From NCBI RefSeq assembly GCF_010725725.1, contig NZ_AP022599.1, forward strand, positions 3,410,001-3,474,000: a stretch of DNA of 64,000 bases, read 5' to 3'. The notes under the pieces were generated by a model. The model searched no databases, was not told the origin of the DNA, and was given only the letters and a program-made list of their open reading frames with translations. The DNA comes from Mycolicibacterium pulveris (GTDB taxonomy: Bacteria; Actinomycetota; Actinomycetes; Mycobacteriales; Mycobacteriaceae). Made by a program: the position numbers and the translations under genes. Positions 47,113-54,768 of this stretch are shown piece after piece (the stretch's first letter is position 1; every line of letters begins with the position of its first letter).

Positions 47113-48675
47113 TTATGCGGAGAGGTCGTCGCGGCGCTCGTCGGCGCTAGAAGGGGTCGGGTTCTCTCGGGCGGGCGCTGCGGGGGGACTGGGCCGTAGC
47201 AGCGAGGGACGCGAGGGCTGCGAGGCTTGATGGGCAGCCACATCTTTGTGTGGTGGATAGATGGTCCACAGCAGGACGTTGCGGTGGTTGCGGGCTCCGT
47301 CGTTCTCGATCGCCCATCCCAGGTTTCGCAGCGCCGGCGCGTGTCTACGGAGCAGGCTTGTCACATCGCGGCCGTTCTTGGGCCATTCCTTGGGGCGTCG
47401 CCAGTGATCGCCTGTCGGGGTGAAGAGGGCGAGCAGGTCGACACCGGACTGTCCGCGCAGCGGTTCTAATATGTGGTGGCGCAGCTGTTCGATGAAGAGA
47501 TCGCCGGACAAGCTGTCCTCCGCGAGCTGATCTGCGCGGGACATGTAGCGGCGTAAGCCATGAGTCGACAAAAGTTCGTCGACGGCCGCCAGCACGCGAC
47601 CAAAGTCCGCCATGCGTGGCGCATCATCGACCACGATGGTTTCGAGGCGTTGATGAACGGTGGCGGCCAGGTTGAGGAGCCCACTTAAAATGCCTGGTAG
47701 AGCCGTGCGCCACTGTTGTCGCAGAGTGGCCTCAGACTGTCGCATGTGGCGTTCGATGCGTCGCAGATCAACCATTGCCATGCGTTCGGCGAGGTCGGGA
47801 CGTATTGCGCCGACGTCGATGCCGTTAACGATGATGCAGCGGCGGAACTTGATCACTGCGAGGTCCGCATCGGTGTAGAGCGCGCGTTTGACGTTGCCGT
47901 CGCCTGTCGCAGCTCGACACAGCGAGTCCGACAACCACGGTGGGATCGCGGACAAATTGTCCAGGGCCACTACCCAGGAACCGGAGGCAGCGGTCACCCA
48001 CGAGTCGGCGTCGCGGGGCGCCTGGCGCACTTCAATAGAGGAGGGGTCGATGAGATCGACCAGCATGCGCGTCGTCGTGGTTTTGGCGCTGCCTTGCTCG
48101 GCGAACAGCGCCAACACAGGGTGCGGGACATCGCACTGGACGAGCGCAGCGATGAGCACTGCAAGCAACACGGGTTGGTCCTCGACGGCAACGTTAACGA
48201 AGTTCCATAGCTTGTTGACGTCACCGTTGGCGGGTGGGAGAGGCATCTCGGCGGTCAGCGCTGTCCGCAAGAACCGAACCGGAGCTGAGTCGGCGACTGT
48301 CCATCGACCCTGGCCGATGCGGATGACCTTTCCGTCTTGTCGGCCGGTGTCGATGTAGCTCGTGCCGTGGTGGTCGGCGATGCGCAGGTGCAGTTTCTCC
48401 GGGGGCTGGTTGGCGGCCAAGCCTTCGAGGACCAGGGTGGCGTCGGTGAGGGCCTGGCCGCCGGCAACGGTCCCGGTGTCATTGAAGTACCGGGAGGCGA
48501 GTTCGGCGCGCAGGCCAGCTTTTCCTGCGCGCAGTAGTATCGCCAGATGGGGCCGGCTGCGTTCGGCGCCGAAGGGCTTGCCGTCTTCGGAAACTCCGAG
48601 GAGATAGCGTTCTTGGGCCATAGTGACCAGGCGTGCGGCGACGGATTTCTTGTCATTATCTGCGTTGCTGCTCAT
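47113..48675 (-). CDS. P-loop ATPase, phage/plasmid replication-helicase-like
   Basis: It has 520 residues. ALFAEQGSAKTTTTRMLVDLID (Walker A variant with AKTT), DNLSAIPPWLSDSLCRAATGDGNVKRALYTD (sensor-like, resembling primase-helicase proteins that act on integrated elements), RCIIVNGIDVGAIRPDLAERMAMVDL, then a C-terminal winged-helix-like part (FTPTGDHWRRPKEWPKNGRDVTSLLRRHAPALRNLGW) and a Pro/Ser-rich tail. No primase catalytic motif was seen. A role in element replication is inferred. ATG 48675 is used; TTG 48681 is also in frame. Confidence 0.8.
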   Translation of the reverse strand: MSSNADNDKKSVAARLVTMAQERYLLGVSEDGKPFGAERSRPHLAILLRAGKAGLRAELASRYFNDTGTVAGGQALTDATLVLEGLAANQPPEKLHLRIADHHGTSYIDTGRQDGKVIRIGQGRWTVADSAPVRFLRTALTAEMPLPPANGDVNKLWNFVNVAVEDQPVLLAVLIAALVQCDVPHPVLALFAEQGSAKTTTTRMLVDLIDPSSIEVRQAPRDADSWVTAASGSWVVALDNLSAIPPWLSDSLCRAATGDGNVKRALYTDADLAVIKFRRCIIVNGIDVGAIRPDLAERMAMVDLRRIERHMRQSEATLRQQWRTALPGILSGLLNLAATVHQRLETIVVDDAPRMADFGRVLAAVDELLSTHGLRRYMSRADQLAEDSLSGDLFIEQLRHHILEPLRGQSGVDLLALFTPTGDHWRRPKEWPKNGRDVTSLLRRHAPALRNLGWAIENDGARNHRNVLLWTIYPPHKDVAAHQASQPSRPSLLRPSPPAAPARENPTPSSADERRDDLSA

Positions 48676-48686
48676 AGGCAATCAAG

Positions 48687-48712
48687 CCTGTGGTGCTTCC
48701 GCAGGCTGGCAT
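48687..48712. repeat. Stem-loop between excisionase and ATPase genes
   Basis: AGCCTGTGG and CCGCAGGCT form a 9-bp stem with one G-T pair around a short loop, just upstream of the ATPase start and downstream of the excisionase-like gene. It may attenuate transcription or limit ATPase translation. Confidence 0.45.
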
Positions 48713-48809
48713 GACGGGTTAGTCTCATGGGGAACTTCCGTTTTGGGTAATCGGGTGGTTCGAACGAAAGGCCTCGGCTAGACCCCGAGGTCTTTCTCAT
48801 ACGTCGGCG

Positions 48810-49007
48810 TCACGCGGCGTCGCCGCCTCCGCGCCGGGTTGTGCTCTCCCGCTGGGAGATCCATCGCAGAACCTCATCGCGTCGATAAACGACCCGGCGG
48901 CCCAAGGTGAAGCTCGCTGGACCGATGTCCGAATGACGCCAGTACCTCAGCGTCCCAACCGGGACACCGGTCAGGTCCGAGACTTCCTTGGCTCCTAGCA
49001 ATTCCAT
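48810..49007 (-). CDS. Excisionase / AlpA-like helix-turn-helix protein
   Basis: It has 65 residues, a MerR-like winged helix: LGAKEVSDLTGVPVGTLRYWRHSDIGPASFTLGRRVVYRRDEVLRWISQRES. Such proteins direct integrase towards excision or act as transcription factors. ATG 49007 follows AGGAGGAATCTG. It is divergent from the integrase, with the third copy of the 19-nt motif between them. Confidence 0.9.
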   Translation of the reverse strand: MELLGAKEVSDLTGVPVGTLRYWRHSDIGPASFTLGRRVVYRRDEVLRWISQRESTTRRGGGDAA

Positions 49008-49045
49008 CAGATTCCTCCTGAATTACGGTTGGTTTGGCTGAGCCA

Positions 49046-49093
49046 ACAGTGACTGCGGCTATGGCGCCGTGTCCACCACCACAGCCACATTGA
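49046..49093 (-). promoter_or_regulatory. Motif-containing promoter, copy 3 (excisionase)
   Basis: On the minus strand AATGTGGCTGTGGTGGTGG ends at 49073; after 21 nt comes CACTGT (49051-49046), a possible -10. Transcription would start near 49040 and leave a 30-40 nt leader with AGGAGG. The motif-to-hexamer spacing equals that of copies 1 and 2. Confidence 0.55.
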
Positions 49094-49202
49094 CCGAAAA
49101 GTATTTCCGGTCATGCTGCTTCGGATTGAGTTGGCCGAAGGTCGAAGAACGATGGATCGCAAAGCGGACGGATGACGCGGATTACTGCGGTATGTTCGAT
49201 TC

Positions 49203-50414
49203 GTGATCACCCGGAACGAACGGGCGGGAATTGATGACCGCTGGCACAAGCGCGTCAAGGAATTAGACGGCACCATGCGCACGGAGCGGTCTGCGGTATA
49301 CGGCAAGGTTTCGCGGTGGCGTGTCAGGTGGGTCGACAGCACGGGCGCTGAGCGCACCAAGAGTTTTCAGCGCAAGCCGGATGCGCAGGCATACCTCAAC
49401 GGACTGACCGCTGATCTTCAGCGCGGTGAATACGTTGATCCGCGAAAGAGCGCGGAGACGTTCGGGTCGGTCGCCGAGCAGTGGTTCGCCACCAAACAGC
49501 ACCGGAAGCCGAAAACGGTCGCAGGCTATCGCTCGTTGCTCGACACCGTAGTCTTGCCGAAGTGGGAAGGTGTTCCGCTGAAAAGGCTTGACTACAAGGC
49601 CTATTCAACGTGGTTGGGGTCGCTGTCGGTCGATGGTGGGCAACGCGGAGCCGGTCTATCGGCAAGTCGAATCACCCAAGCGCATCAGCTGGTAGGTGCT
49701 GTCCTCAAGTACGCCCAAAGGACTGGCAAGGTGGCGAAGAACGTCGCGTTCGAGATCAAGCGGGACGAGGACCTTCCCGAGCAAGCCGAGCGCGAGCGGC
49801 GCTACTTGACTCATGCAGAGCTGTTGATGCTCGCCAAAGCCGCTGATCGTTTCGAGACTCTGACACTGGTCCTGGGCTACTGCGGGCTGAGGTTCGGCGA
49901 AGCGGTCGCGTTGCGGCGCCGGCATGTGGGGGATCGGGTACTCACGGTGCGCTCGTCCGCAACCGCAGTCACCGGTAAGGGCATCGTGGAGTCGACGACC
50001 AAGACGAAGCGGGATCGCCACGTGCCAGTGCCTGAACCTGTCTGGAAGAAACTAAAGACTGAGTTGCCCGCCGACCCGAACGCGCTGGTGTTTCCCAGTC
50101 GGAAGGGCGGGTTCCTACCACTCGGTGAGTACCGCTGGGCATTCGACAACGCGTGCGAAGACGTCGGTATCGACGGGCTGGTACCCCACGGCCTGAGGCA
50201 CACCACGGCGTCGCTGGCGATCAGCGCAGGCGCTAACGTCAAGGTCGTGCAGAGACTCCTGGGGCACGCAACCGCCGCGATGACGCTCGACCGTTACGGC
50301 CACCTGCTCAACGACGATTTGAGCGGTGTGGCAGATGCGCTGGGCAAGGCCATCGATAGCACTGCGGTATCACTGCGGTATTCAGGACGTCAGAATGAGG
50401 CTGAAACGGCCTGA
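49203..50414 (+). CDS. int: Tyrosine recombinase / integrase
   Basis: It has 403 residues. N-terminal arm-binding region (VYGKVSRWRVRWVDSTGAERTKSFQRK), core-binding domain (about 90-190), and catalytic domain with Arg in LGYCGLRFGEAVALRRRH, Lys region STTKTKRDRHVPVP, HxxR in PHGLRHTTASLAIS, and GHATAAMTLDRYGHL with the nucleophile Tyr. GTG 49203 is the first start; ATG 49275 would lose 24 residues. Its stop is 20 bp from the intact tRNA, the usual place beside the attachment site. Confidence 0.95.
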   Translation: MITRNERAGIDDRWHKRVKELDGTMRTERSAVYGKVSRWRVRWVDSTGAERTKSFQRKPDAQAYLNGLTADLQRGEYVDPRKSAETFGSVAEQWFATKQHRKPKTVAGYRSLLDTVVLPKWEGVPLKRLDYKAYSTWLGSLSVDGGQRGAGLSASRITQAHQLVGAVLKYAQRTGKVAKNVAFEIKRDEDLPEQAERERRYLTHAELLMLAKAADRFETLTLVLGYCGLRFGEAVALRRRHVGDRVLTVRSSATAVTGKGIVESTTKTKRDRHVPVPEPVWKKLKTELPADPNALVFPSRKGGFLPLGEYRWAFDNACEDVGIDGLVPHGLRHTTASLAISAGANVKVVQRLLGHATAAMTLDRYGHLLNDDLSGVADALGKAIDSTAVSLRYSGRQNEAETA

Positions 50415-50434
50415 ACTATGTTCTGAACTGCGAC

Positions 50435-50508
50435 GCCCCCATAGCCCAATTGGCAGAGGCAGCGGACTTAAAATCCGTCCAGTGTGGGTTCGAGTCCCAC
50501 TGGGGGCA
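50435..50508 (+). tRNA. tRNA with anticodon UAA (Leu by anticodon), short variable arm
   Basis: A 74-nt cloverleaf: acceptor GCCCCCA/TGGGGGC, anticodon stem GCGGA/TCCGT with loop CTTAAAA (anticodon TAA), variable loop of 5 nt (CCAGT), T-arm GTGGGTTCGAGTCCCAC, discriminator A, then CC. It decodes UUA and would be leucine-specific, but leucine tRNAs normally have a long variable arm, absent here. The first 42 bp repeat at 30150, so the 5' half and upstream flank of this gene come from the integrated element. Confidence 0.9.
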
Positions 50509-50510
50509 CC

Positions 50511-50931
50511 GGTATTAGTGCTGGTAGATGGCGTTTTGGGGCCCGCTGACAGGGTGTGCACCCGAGGCGCTCCAGGTTCCAAGTCGGATGCTGTGCAATT
50601 CCGGCCCATGCTTGAGTCGGTTCCGGTAGGAGGTTCCGGTAGGAGGTTCCGGTTTCCCGGGACGCGGTTCCAAGTAGGCCCGTGAGGCTTGTTGCGGGTA
50701 TCCGGGCAGACCCGCATGTCAACGAGTTCGGGCGTGAAGGTGGGCCAGTGCCGGGGAGGGCGCTGGAGTGTCTGTCGGGCGTTACTGCACAACGGACGCA
50801 TCGATCCGGCGAGGTGCCGTCGGCGGCGGCGGACGACAAGCACGGGGAGCGGGTGGCCGGTGGACGAAGGACGTCGCCCGACACGGGCCTGCGAGGTGCA
50901 CCACCGCGTGACGCGTCAGTGAGTTGCCACT
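50511..50931. other. Chromosomal flank right of the element, no gene seen
   Basis: About 420 bp between tRNA and the stop of the LLM gene. It holds a short tandem repeat (50619-50653) but no frame with a ribosome site or domain. Confidence 0.5.
50619..50653. repeat. 13-bp tandem repeat, 2.7 copies
   Basis: The unit ggttccggtagga occurs twice in full and once in part. Further ggttcc copies lie nearby (50667). No function evident; a possible length-variable locus. Confidence 0.75.
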
Positions 50932-52029
50932 CTATCTCGGCGCGAGCTCACGCAGCGCAGCGAACAGTGCGATCAATTGATCTGTGTTGGAAGCGATTTC
51001 GTCGATACCACCCACTATTCCCGTCACGCTGGCCACGATCGTGTGTTCAAGTCCGTTGGCGGCGTAGCCGCTAACCCGCTCGGCGATCTCGGTCGCATTG
51101 CCGACGAACATCAACTCCTCGACGAGCTCGATCGGGATCCTGGGCGCCAGTTCGCGAAGTTCGTCCGGGTCGAGATCGTGGAACACCAGATCGACCAGGC
51201 CGCGGCACTCCGGCCCGGAAGGATGCCGAAGGCCGTACTTGGCCCAGATTTCCGCCGAACACATGAGTGCGGCCAGCTTGCCGAGCGGATCACGTTCCAT
51301 GAGTTCCGAAACATGATCCCGGTTCTCGCCGACGATGACGTTCACCTGTAACGCGCACTCGGGCATCGGCCGTCCGGACCGAGCCGCATGTCCGGCGATC
51401 GTGTCACGGCGTTCGCCATAGGTCGACGGGCTCATCGGCCACGCCGGAATCCAGCCGTCGCCGTACTCACCCGTCAGGCGCAACATCCGCGGGCCGTGCG
51501 CCCCGATCCAAAGCTTCGGTGCCCCGATGTCGTCGCGTCGCAGCGGCAGTCCGACCCGCCCTGCGCCTCCCGTACACGTGGTGCCGAAATCCAGCAGTGC
51601 CCGCAGCTCCGGCAGCATTGCTTCCAGATGCTTTACCGGAGTGGAGAAGTCGTAGCCGAACGGGATCAGGTTCTCGGCCTCGCCGGCACCAATCCCGAGA
51701 TGAAATCCGCCGCGGCACAGGTGATGCAACGTCAGTGTGCTCCGGACGGTGTCGGGTGCCTGCCTGCGGATCGCATCGGTGACGCACACGCCCATCGGAA
51801 TGTCCGACAGCTGGCCGAGCACCGCAAGGCACGCGAACGGGTCATACCAAGCGTCGGCATCCGGCGACACCGGGGCCATCGCCATCTCGGGCCACAGCGC
51901 CGGGTGCGCGCATCCGAGCAGATGGTCGGGCAGCCACACCGAATCGGCCTTGGCCTCCTCGGCGACCGCCAGCATCGCCTGGATCGACACCATCGGGTGC
52001 ATCGGCGTCACAAGCAAGCTAACCTTCAT
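50932..52029 (-). CDS. LLM-class flavin/F420-dependent oxidoreductase
   Basis: It has 365 residues. Luciferase-like barrel: AEEAKADSVWLPDHLLG, LGQLSDIPMGVCVTDAIRRQAPDTVRSTLTLHHLCRGGFHLGIGAGEAENLIPFGYDF, GAPKLWIGAHGPRMLRLTGEYGDGWIPAW, and a C-terminal VGNATEIAERVSGYAANGLEH. It resembles methylenetetrahydromethanopterin-reductase-like F420 enzymes of mycobacteria. ATG 52029. Divergent from the kinase-like gene at 52123. Substrate unknown. Confidence 0.9.
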   Translation of the reverse strand: MKVSLLVTPMHPMVSIQAMLAVAEEAKADSVWLPDHLLGCAHPALWPEMAMAPVSPDADAWYDPFACLAVLGQLSDIPMGVCVTDAIRRQAPDTVRSTLTLHHLCRGGFHLGIGAGEAENLIPFGYDFSTPVKHLEAMLPELRALLDFGTTCTGGAGRVGLPLRRDDIGAPKLWIGAHGPRMLRLTGEYGDGWIPAWPMSPSTYGERRDTIAGHAARSGRPMPECALQVNVIVGENRDHVSELMERDPLGKLAALMCSAEIWAKYGLRHPSGPECRGLVDLVFHDLDPDELRELAPRIPIELVEELMFVGNATEIAERVSGYAANGLEHTIVASVTGIVGGIDEIASNTDQLIALFAALRELAPR

Positions 52030-52122
52030 GACTTCAGGATTTCGTGCTTTGGCTGTTCGTAAAGCCGAATCGTGCCGATCGCCCTACCGTGGATACGCGG
52101 CCACAGTACCCTCGGGCACCTG

Positions 52123-52752
52123 ATGACAGGAAAGTTGATCGTGCTCAACGGTGGTTCCAGCGCGGGAAAGTCGTCCATCGCGATGGCATTCCAGGAATTG
52201 GTTTCCGACTGCTGGATGCACCTCGGCGTCGATATGTTCTGGTACGCGATACCGCAAAGCCAGATCGACCTCGACCAGGTGCGCCCGGAGTACTACACGT
52301 GGGACGTCACCGTCGACGCCGACGGTCTCGAATGGTTGAGCGTCACACCGGGTCCACTGCTGGAAAAGGCAATGCACGCGCGGTACCTGGCGATCAAGGC
52401 CTTCCTCGACGAGGGATTGAACGTTATCTCCGATGACCTCATCTGGACGCGCGACTGGCTCGTCGACCTGCTGAGAACCTTTGCTGGCTACCAGGTCTGG
52501 CTGGTCGGCGTGCACGTGTCCGACGACGAAGGCTCTCGTCGGGAGAGCGGACGTGACCACCGCATCGCCGGCGCCAGTCGCGGTAGTGCCCGGGCCGCCC
52601 ACGCCGACCTTGAGTACGACTTCGAGCTCGACACCACGGACACGCCCGTCCTAGAACTCGCGCGAGTGCTCGTCGAGAAGTACCAAGCATGCCGGCGCCC
52701 GGAGGCTTTCGGCCGGCTCCGACAGCGGATTCCGTTCCCGGCGGAAACCTGA
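52123..52752 (+). CDS. Chloramphenicol-phosphotransferase-like P-loop kinase
   Basis: It has 209 residues. [22 protein letters not shown] (Walker A), [11 protein letters not shown] with the Asp that acts as base in CPT enzymes, [25 protein letters not shown] and [32 protein letters not shown] (lid with Arg residues). CPT phosphorylates the 3-hydroxyl of chloramphenicol; the true substrate here may be another small molecule. ATG 52123 is the start nearest the conserved core, without a clear ribosome site; an upstream frame is open to 52072. Confidence 0.87.
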   Translation: MTGKLIVLNGGSSAGKSSIAMAFQELVSDCWMHLGVDMFWYAIPQSQIDLDQVRPEYYTWDVTVDADGLEWLSVTPGPLLEKAMHARYLAIKAFLDEGLNVISDDLIWTRDWLVDLLRTFAGYQVWLVGVHVSDDEGSRRESGRDHRIAGASRGSARAAHADLEYDFELDTTDTPVLELARVLVEKYQACRRPEAFGRLRQRIPFPAET

Positions 52753-52803
52753 TCTGCGAAAACGAACCCGCTCGGTTTCAGCGGGGCGTACATTCCCCAA
52801 TCT

Positions 52804-53499
52804 ATGATGCTGAGCAAAATCCTGGCCTGTGCCGCCGCGGCCGCCGTCGGCCTGTCTGTGTCGATGGTCGGGACCCCAACGGCCCACGCCCAGCGTACGA
52901 TCACCCTCACCCTGGTCCGCAGTGCGGAGTCGGCGTCGAACGCCGCCAACGTCGTCGACACCTCCGTCCCCGGGCCTCCCCTGAGCCCCGTCGGTTACGA
53001 ACACGCTGCGGCTGCCGCAAGCCAGTTGAGCGCCAACGGCTATGACGGCATCTACTCCGCCAACATGACACGCAGCCTGCTGACTGCGGCACCGCTCGCG
53101 CAGTTGACGGGCGAGCCGATTCACGTACTGCCCGGCCTGCGACAGATCGAGGCGGGAATCTATGAGGGCCACCCCGAACCCGAGTCGCACGAGAAAGACC
53201 ACACCAACGCGTGGCTGGCCGGTGATCTCGACGACCGCATCCCCGGGTCGATCAGCGGCGCCGAATTCGATGCCCGCTTCGACGAAGCCGTCCAGGCCAT
53301 CTACGACAGCGGCGACGTGAATCCGATCGCGTTCACCGGCTCGACCGCGGCGATGATGTGGGTGCTGATGAACGTCTCCAACCCGAACGACTCACTGCTG
53401 GTGACCGATCCGCTGCCGAATCTGGGCCGGATCGTGGTCGTCGGTAGCCCGGGGTCGGGCTGGAAGCTGACCAACTGGGACGGCATCCCGATCGCCTGA
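52804..53499 (+). CDS. Secreted histidine-phosphatase-fold protein lacking both catalytic histidines
   Basis: It has 231 residues. Signal peptide MMLSKILACAAAAAVGLSVSMVGTPTAHA, cleaved before QRTITL. The phosphoglycerate-mutase-like fold is clear: LTLVRSAESASN stands where LVRHGES is expected, SANMTRSLLTAAPLA keeps the second Arg, LRQIEAGIYEG keeps the acid, and FTGSTAAMMWVL stands where V-x-H-G is expected. Both His are replaced by Ser/Gly-type residues while both Arg remain, so it is probably a non-hydrolytic phosphate-binding protein outside the cell. ATG 52804. Confidence 0.85.
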   Translation: MMLSKILACAAAAAVGLSVSMVGTPTAHAQRTITLTLVRSAESASNAANVVDTSVPGPPLSPVGYEHAAAAASQLSANGYDGIYSANMTRSLLTAAPLAQLTGEPIHVLPGLRQIEAGIYEGHPEPESHEKDHTNAWLAGDLDDRIPGSISGAEFDARFDEAVQAIYDSGDVNPIAFTGSTAAMMWVLMNVSNPNDSLLVTDPLPNLGRIVVVGSPGSGWKLTNWDGIPIA

Positions 53500-53582
53500 G
53501 CACCACGGGCCACTCCGCACGGGACGCACAATCGGGTTGCCGCCATTTGGGCGAAGAAAGTGCCGTCGGCGATCGCATCGCG

Positions 53583-54439
53583 TCAGGATGTAGGGTGTTG
53601 TGCTGCCGCCGTGCCGGGGTCGAGGTCGGATCGTTTGAGCGGGTGCAGTGGCGGGTCGGGCAAGATCATGCGACGAGTGATCTTCAGGTCGGCGCCCACG
53701 TGGACCAGCTCGCCGGGATTCAATAGTTGCCAGGCTCCGTTGTCCATCGGCTCACTGGCGAAGACAACAGACGGCGCGTCGTGCAGGTGTGAACTGCCTG
53801 CCTTGATTCGTGCACTGTGCATGGCGAATTCGCCGTGACCGTCGGCGGTGCGGTCGAGCAGGTAGAGCTCGTGCGTGCGGGATACCGCAACGCCCACAGG
53901 TCCGTCGCGGTGGCCAGCAGCACGTTGACCGCGTAGATGGGAACGTTCTCGCGCAGCCAGTGCAGCGCCTCCACCAACCCCATGCCCACGTCCTCGCCGT
54001 GGCTTCTGATGGATGCCGTGATCAACGCGAAGACCCGCTCGGAATCGGTGTCGCCGCGTACCAATTCCGCGGCACCGAGTCCGGCGAGCCGGGCATCGAG
54101 GACCTCCAGCCCCTCGACGACCCCGTTGTGCGCGAAGATCCTCCCGTTCTGAAGAAACGGATGGGTGTTCGTCTCCTCGGCGGGACCTGTCGTGGCGTAG
54201 CGGACGTGAGCGATGAATGTCGTGCCCGACATCTCACGGGCTTCGGTCGCGAAGGCGAGGTCGCGCCATGCGGCGATCGGCTGCTTGCGTATCACCGGGT
54301 CGCCGTCGGTACCGAACACGCCCAGGCCTGTGCCGTCAGGATTCCGCCTGCTCTGTGCGGTGAGGCTGTCCGGCGCATCGAGTAGCCAGAAGGTGGCGGT
54401 GACGGGATGGCCGGCGTGCAGAGCGAACAGACGGCACAT
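53583..54439 (-). pseudogene. Class II glutamine amidotransferase (YafJ/EgtC-like), frameshifted
   Basis: ATG 54439 begins MCRLFALHAGHPVTATFWLL with the nucleophile Cys2. It continues GTTFIAHVRYATTG, THPFLQNGRIFAHNGVVEG and RGDTDSERVFALI to TDLWALRYPA near 53885. There the frame breaks; the rest, THELYLLDRTADGHGEFAMHSARIKAGSSHLHDAPSVVFASEPMD, continues in another frame to the stop at 53583. A one-base deletion near 53880 explains it; restored, the protein would have about 285 residues. An assembly or sequencing error is the main alternative. Confidence 0.82.
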
Positions 54440-54637
54440 CGGATCAAAGCCTGAGCCGTCGGTGCGCACCGCCGTGCGGGTCAGTCACACGGTCTGTCTT
54501 ACTCCGATAACAGGCCGCACGGAAACAGTTCAGCCTGCAAAGGCGCGAACTTTCTGCCCTGCGAAGCACTCAGTAGCTGAGCTCTCGAACGTGCCGAGGA
54601 GAATGTTTGGTTGCTGAGCTCCCCGCACTGACATAGA

Positions 54638-54681
54638 AAAAGCGCTGCAACACTTCGATGTTGAAGCTCAGCAGCGCTTTT
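54638..54681. terminator. Bidirectional hairpin terminator
   Basis: AAAAGCGCTGC and GCAGCGCTTTT form an 11-bp stem; a second small stem (CAACA/TGTTG) lies inside. T-runs follow on both strands (TTTT on plus, TTTTT on minus), so it can stop the HNH gene from the right and any transcript from the left. One of the few classical A/T-flanked terminators in the window. Confidence 0.8.
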
Positions 54682-54768
54682 CCAGTTCTAGACAGGGCAG
54701 AACCCACCGGACCCTTTGTGTTGTGCCCGGTGTGGGTTCACGCAACCCCGACGGGTTGCCGGCGAAAG

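Larger units (their letters stand above)
30150..50476. mobile_element. Integrative element inserted in a tRNA gene, about 20.3 kb
   Basis: Direct repeats of 41/42 bp bound the region: the tRNA 5' half at 30150-30190 and the same part of the intact tRNA at 50435-50476. Integrase (49203) and excisionase-like (48810) genes sit at the right end, with a P-loop ATPase and small HTH proteins next to them, and an XRE-ImmA/IrrE module at the left end. No capsid, tail or conjugation genes are seen, so it is neither a complete prophage nor a typical ICE. The middle (32.5-44.7 kb) is a transport/oxidation cargo with four TetR genes. Codon use and base composition of the two flanks look less G+C-rich than the chromosome around them. 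Confidence 0.82.

Noticed and set aside
50619..50653. Tandem repeat as integrase arm-type sites
   Set aside because: It lies outside the element, beyond the intact tRNA, and its sequence is not repeated near the left junction.
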